DNA from: a virus
Strand: one strand, 5' to 3'
IMG/VR virus record: IMGVR_UViG_3300026321_000022
Span: 1-22,975 of that record
DNA: 22,975 nucleotides
The position numbers were made by a program, and so were the translations under genes. Below are positions 20,454 to 22,975 of this stretch, one piece after another. Each line of letters begins with the position of its first letter. Positions within the stretch are counted from its first letter, which is position 1. The notes under the pieces were generated by a model, which saw only the letters and a program-made list of their open reading frames with translations, was not told where the DNA came from and did not search any database.

Positions 20454-22975
20454 ATGGGCTTTTTAGACGATGCAGTTTCGTTTCTTGGTGGAGCGATATT
20501 CGGCTGGCTGATGCCGGACCCACCAAAACAATTGGCACCAGGCGCTGAACTAACTAGCGCTGAAACTGATGCAAGTATTGCGAAAATATACGGGAAAGTA
20601 CAAAAGAAAGCTGGGCATATCGTATTTAAAGAAACGAACGATAACGACAATGATGATTACCCAAATGACTTGCTCCATATTATCGTGGTATGGAGTGAAG
20701 CGGTAGAAAGCATTGATGAAGTTTACATCGATGATATACCCAATTCTTCAAATGATGATGCTTTCTTTGCGGGTGATAAGCGTGCGGTATACGTTAGAAA
20801 TTTCACCAACGGGATGGGGAACTACTATGATCCTTTATTAGCAAAGGCTGGGTGGCGAGATGCCGATAAGTTAGAGGGTAAAGCATGTTCATACATTAGG
20901 CTTGAATATCACGATGATGAAACAGCTATAACTTCAGAGCCAAATCTTACTGCAGATTTAACCGGCACTACGTTCACTAACCCCGCAACTGCTTTATTGG
21001 ATTATTTAACTAACCCTATTTATGGAAAAGGGTTACCGTCCTCTTATATAAACTACAATTCTTTTGCCTATGCTGAAGCACTTTGTAATTCCGATGTTGA
21101 AGAACAAAAAGAAAGTGGCGAATTTCGTGATTTGTTCAGCTGCAACATAGCGCTTGATACAGGTTCGACCGTCCTTGAAAACGTTAATACGCTACTTAAG
21201 CCAATGCGCGGCTGGTTGCCTATTATCAACGGGCAGCTAAAGCTTTTAATTGAAGAAGACAGCACGCCAGTAGATTTACCTATTCTTGAAGAAGATATTC
21301 TACAGATGGGTAAAATCACAGAAGGTAACAAGAACAACCGATTTAACAGGGTGAGCGTCACTTACTACGATCCCGCCGCCGATGGCAGCAAACAAGAAGC
21401 GGTTTACCCTGAACCTGATAGTGATATTTTCGATCAGTTACTGGCAGAAGATAATGGCTTCATACGTGAAGAAAGTGTTGATTTAAAAACCTGTCGAAAT
21501 TACTACGAAGCATTAGAATTTGCTAAAACCTATCTTGAAGTATCGCGCCAACAATTAAGAACTAAGATCACTCTGCCCAAGTGGGCCACTATTTATGATG
21601 TAGGTGACATTGTTCCTGTTACTTACCTGAGCGGTCTACCGTTTTGGGATGGTAAATTATTCAGAATAGAGTCGAAGGAAGAAAACCGCGAAGAAGTTAC
21701 GCTTAGCGTTCGTGAACACCAACCTTATATTTACGACTTCTTTGGCGAAGGCAACAAGCCAGAACTGCCAGATACCGCCTACACAAGTAAAGAGCCTGAT
21801 GCGCCAACCGATCTTAATATCGAACACATTTACAGTAACTTTGTGCAGGTGCGTGTTCGCTGGGTATCAGAATCCCAGCGCTTTGATTATCGAGTGTTGA
21901 AAGGCGATGTGATTGTTCAAACAGAGCGTGTTGCTACGCATGAAGTTGAGCTTACTGGCTTTGATTTAGGTGAGTATCGCTTTCAGGTTCGCGCGTTAAG
22001 CGGCTTAGGTAAGCGTTCGGGCTGGGCTGAAATCCCTCTTGTTATGCAAGAACCAAGCATTCCGACTAACATTGAAGTGATTGCTGATGATTTAGATCTT
22101 GAAGTTATCCCTTATCTTGCTGGTTCTGATTCATCCACTGCGTTTTTATTCTCGATTAGCTATGACGTAACAGACGAAGAACCACCCCTTCCTCACCGTG
22201 GACCAGCGCATACTTACACGTTTACCGGGTTAGCACCGAATACAGAATACAAAATATGGGTGTGTTCACATAACCCGCTTGGCGATTCTGAATGGACGAG
22301 TGTACTTGCTACTACTACAAGCACATCAGCCAGATGGGAAGACATTGTTAAGTCTGTTCAGCTGCCAGGTTTACCCGCTAATTTGGGTGATACCATCAGC
22401 GGCGTAGTGGATGATATTTCAAACTGGTCAAAGCAAACGGGTGATTTGGCCGAAGAATACGAAACACTGGTTTACAACGTAACCCAAGTTGAGCAGGCCA
22501 ATCAAGTTAACTCACTAGAAATTATTGGCGTTAAACAAAAAGTAGGTGAGCAGACGGTTCAAGCGCAAATATCTGAGTTTAAAAACGCGCAAATAGGTTA
22601 TGAAGATGATAACGGTGACTGGGTTCCAGGTGCCGCGTTTGCCCAAGCATTTGAAGAAGTAAAAATAAATAATCTTGAAGGGCAAGAAGTCAGTGTTTTC
22701 TCTTATTTCCAAGCGCTAGAAACTGCGCTAGGCGAAGTGCAAGGGGAAATACAGTTTGCTATTGATGCTAACGGGCGAATGACAGGCGTATTTATTCGCG
22801 GTAGCCAAGACGTATCTGAAATCATATTCCTTGCAACAAATACCTACTGGGTAGACTCAGAAGGGTATGTTGTTTTAGGCGTTAACTCAGCCACCAATGA
22901 ATTAGAGTTTTTCGGTTCTGGTCGGTTCTGGGGCAAGCTGGTTTCACCTGAGTTTCAAATGATTGGCGCCAACTT
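20454..22975 (+). CDS. J: Tail tip / host-specificity protein, J-like (runs off the window)
   Basis: ATG 20454 follows the previous stop directly (TAAATG), and the frame stays open for 840 codons to the window end, so the C-terminus is missing. The region before residue 440 is the tip-attachment core: ATALLDYLTNPIYGKGLPSS, EFRDLFSCNIALDTGSTVLE and LKPMRGWLPIINGQLKL are typical of J-like proteins. Two fibronectin type III-like domains follow at about 447-535 (DAPTDLNIEH, YRFQVRALSGLG) and 536-625 (TYTFTGLAPNTEYKIWV). The part after 640 (FAIDANGRMTGVFIRG) resembles the C-terminal region of lambda-type J proteins. It contacts the host receptor. Confidence 0.88.
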   Translation, partial: MGFLDDAVSFLGGAIFGWLMPDPPKQLAPGAELTSAETDASIAKIYGKVQKKAGHIVFKETNDNDNDDYPNDLLHIIVVWSEAVESIDEVYIDDIPNSSNDDAFFAGDKRAVYVRNFTNGMGNYYDPLLAKAGWRDADKLEGKACSYIRLEYHDDETAITSEPNLTADLTGTTFTNPATALLDYLTNPIYGKGLPSSYINYNSFAYAEALCNSDVEEQKESGEFRDLFSCNIALDTGSTVLENVNTLLKPMRGWLPIINGQLKLLIEEDSTPVDLPILEEDILQMGKITEGNKNNRFNRVSVTYYDPAADGSKQEAVYPEPDSDIFDQLLAEDNGFIREESVDLKTCRNYYEALEFAKTYLEVSRQQLRTKITLPKWATIYDVGDIVPVTYLSGLPFWDGKLFRIESKEENREEVTLSVREHQPYIYDFFGEGNKPELPDTAYTSKEPDAPTDLNIEHIYSNFVQVRVRWVSESQRFDYRVLKGDVIVQTERVATHEVELTGFDLGEYRFQVRALSGLGKRSGWAEIPLVMQEPSIPTNIEVIADDLDLEVIPYLAGSDSSTAFLFSISYDVTDEEPPLPHRGPAHTYTFTGLAPNTEYKIWVCSHNPLGDSEWTSVLATTTSTSARWEDIVKSVQLPGLPANLGDTISGVVDDISNWSKQTGDLAEEYETLVYNVTQVEQANQVNSLEIIGVKQKVGEQTVQAQISEFKNAQIGYEDDNGDWVPGAAFAQAFEEVKINNLEGQEVSVFSYFQALETALGEVQGEIQFAIDANGRMTGVFIRGSQDVSEIIFLATNTYWVDSEGYVVLGVNSATNELEFFGSGRFWGKLVSPEFQMIGAN

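Noticed and set aside
1-22975. tRNA genes, CRISPR arrays, insertion sequences, integrase or att sites
   Set aside because: I looked for cloverleaf-like ends, regularly spaced repeats, transposase or integrase motifs and found none; the att region must be outside the window.

Overview
This window is a stretch of a lambda-like tailed (siphovirus-type) bacteriophage genome. Every gene I accept reads on the + strand. The host cannot be fixed from the sequence; moderate base composition and the style of the proteins suggest a gammaproteobacterium, possibly marine (Alteromonadales), but that is a guess. The sequence reads straight through a cos site, so it comes from an integrated prophage, a circularised genome or a concatemer, not from one linear virion molecule.

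Layout. Positions 1-4558 are the end of an early operon of tightly overlapping genes. They comprise two small winged-helix-like proteins, an MT-A70 adenine methyltransferase, a short C5-cytosine-methyltransferase-like protein, NinB-like and NinG (Rap) recombination proteins, a Lar-like zinc protein and several unknown small genes. This resembles the lambda nin region. At 4603-4690 a promoter is followed at once by an intrinsic terminator, the layout of a lambdoid late promoter that needs an antiterminator. Positions 4704-6395 carry lysis functions: an M15 endolysin, two holin-like proteins and a permuted NlpC/P60-type cysteine hydrolase. A gpZ-like minor tail gene follows at 6403-7050. The cos site (about 7137-7211) closely matches the remembered lambda cosQ-cosN spacing.

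From 7260 the genes follow the lambda left arm: Nu1, A, W, B, C with nested Nu3, D, E, FI (frameshifted here), FII and U. Next comes an inserted lipoprotein cassette with its own promoter and two tandem terminators (15194-15668), a moron. The tail module follows: a tail tube protein not of the lambda V type, tail chaperones G and G-T joined by a -1 slippery heptamer, tape measure, a distal tail protein, a DUF2163-type protein and a J-like tail tip protein that runs off the window.

How it works together. Terminase (Nu1/A) would cut at cos and fill a procapsid built from portal B, protease/scaffold C/Nu3, shell E and decoration D. W, FII and U would complete the head and tail joints. G/GT would assemble tube subunits on the tape measure, with J at the tip. 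Late transcription would enter from the 4603 promoter, cross cos and continue through head and tail genes. The main oddities are the displaced Z gene upstream of cos, a hairpin between the ribosome-binding site and start codon of the C gene, the broken FI gene and the moron at the head/tail module junction.
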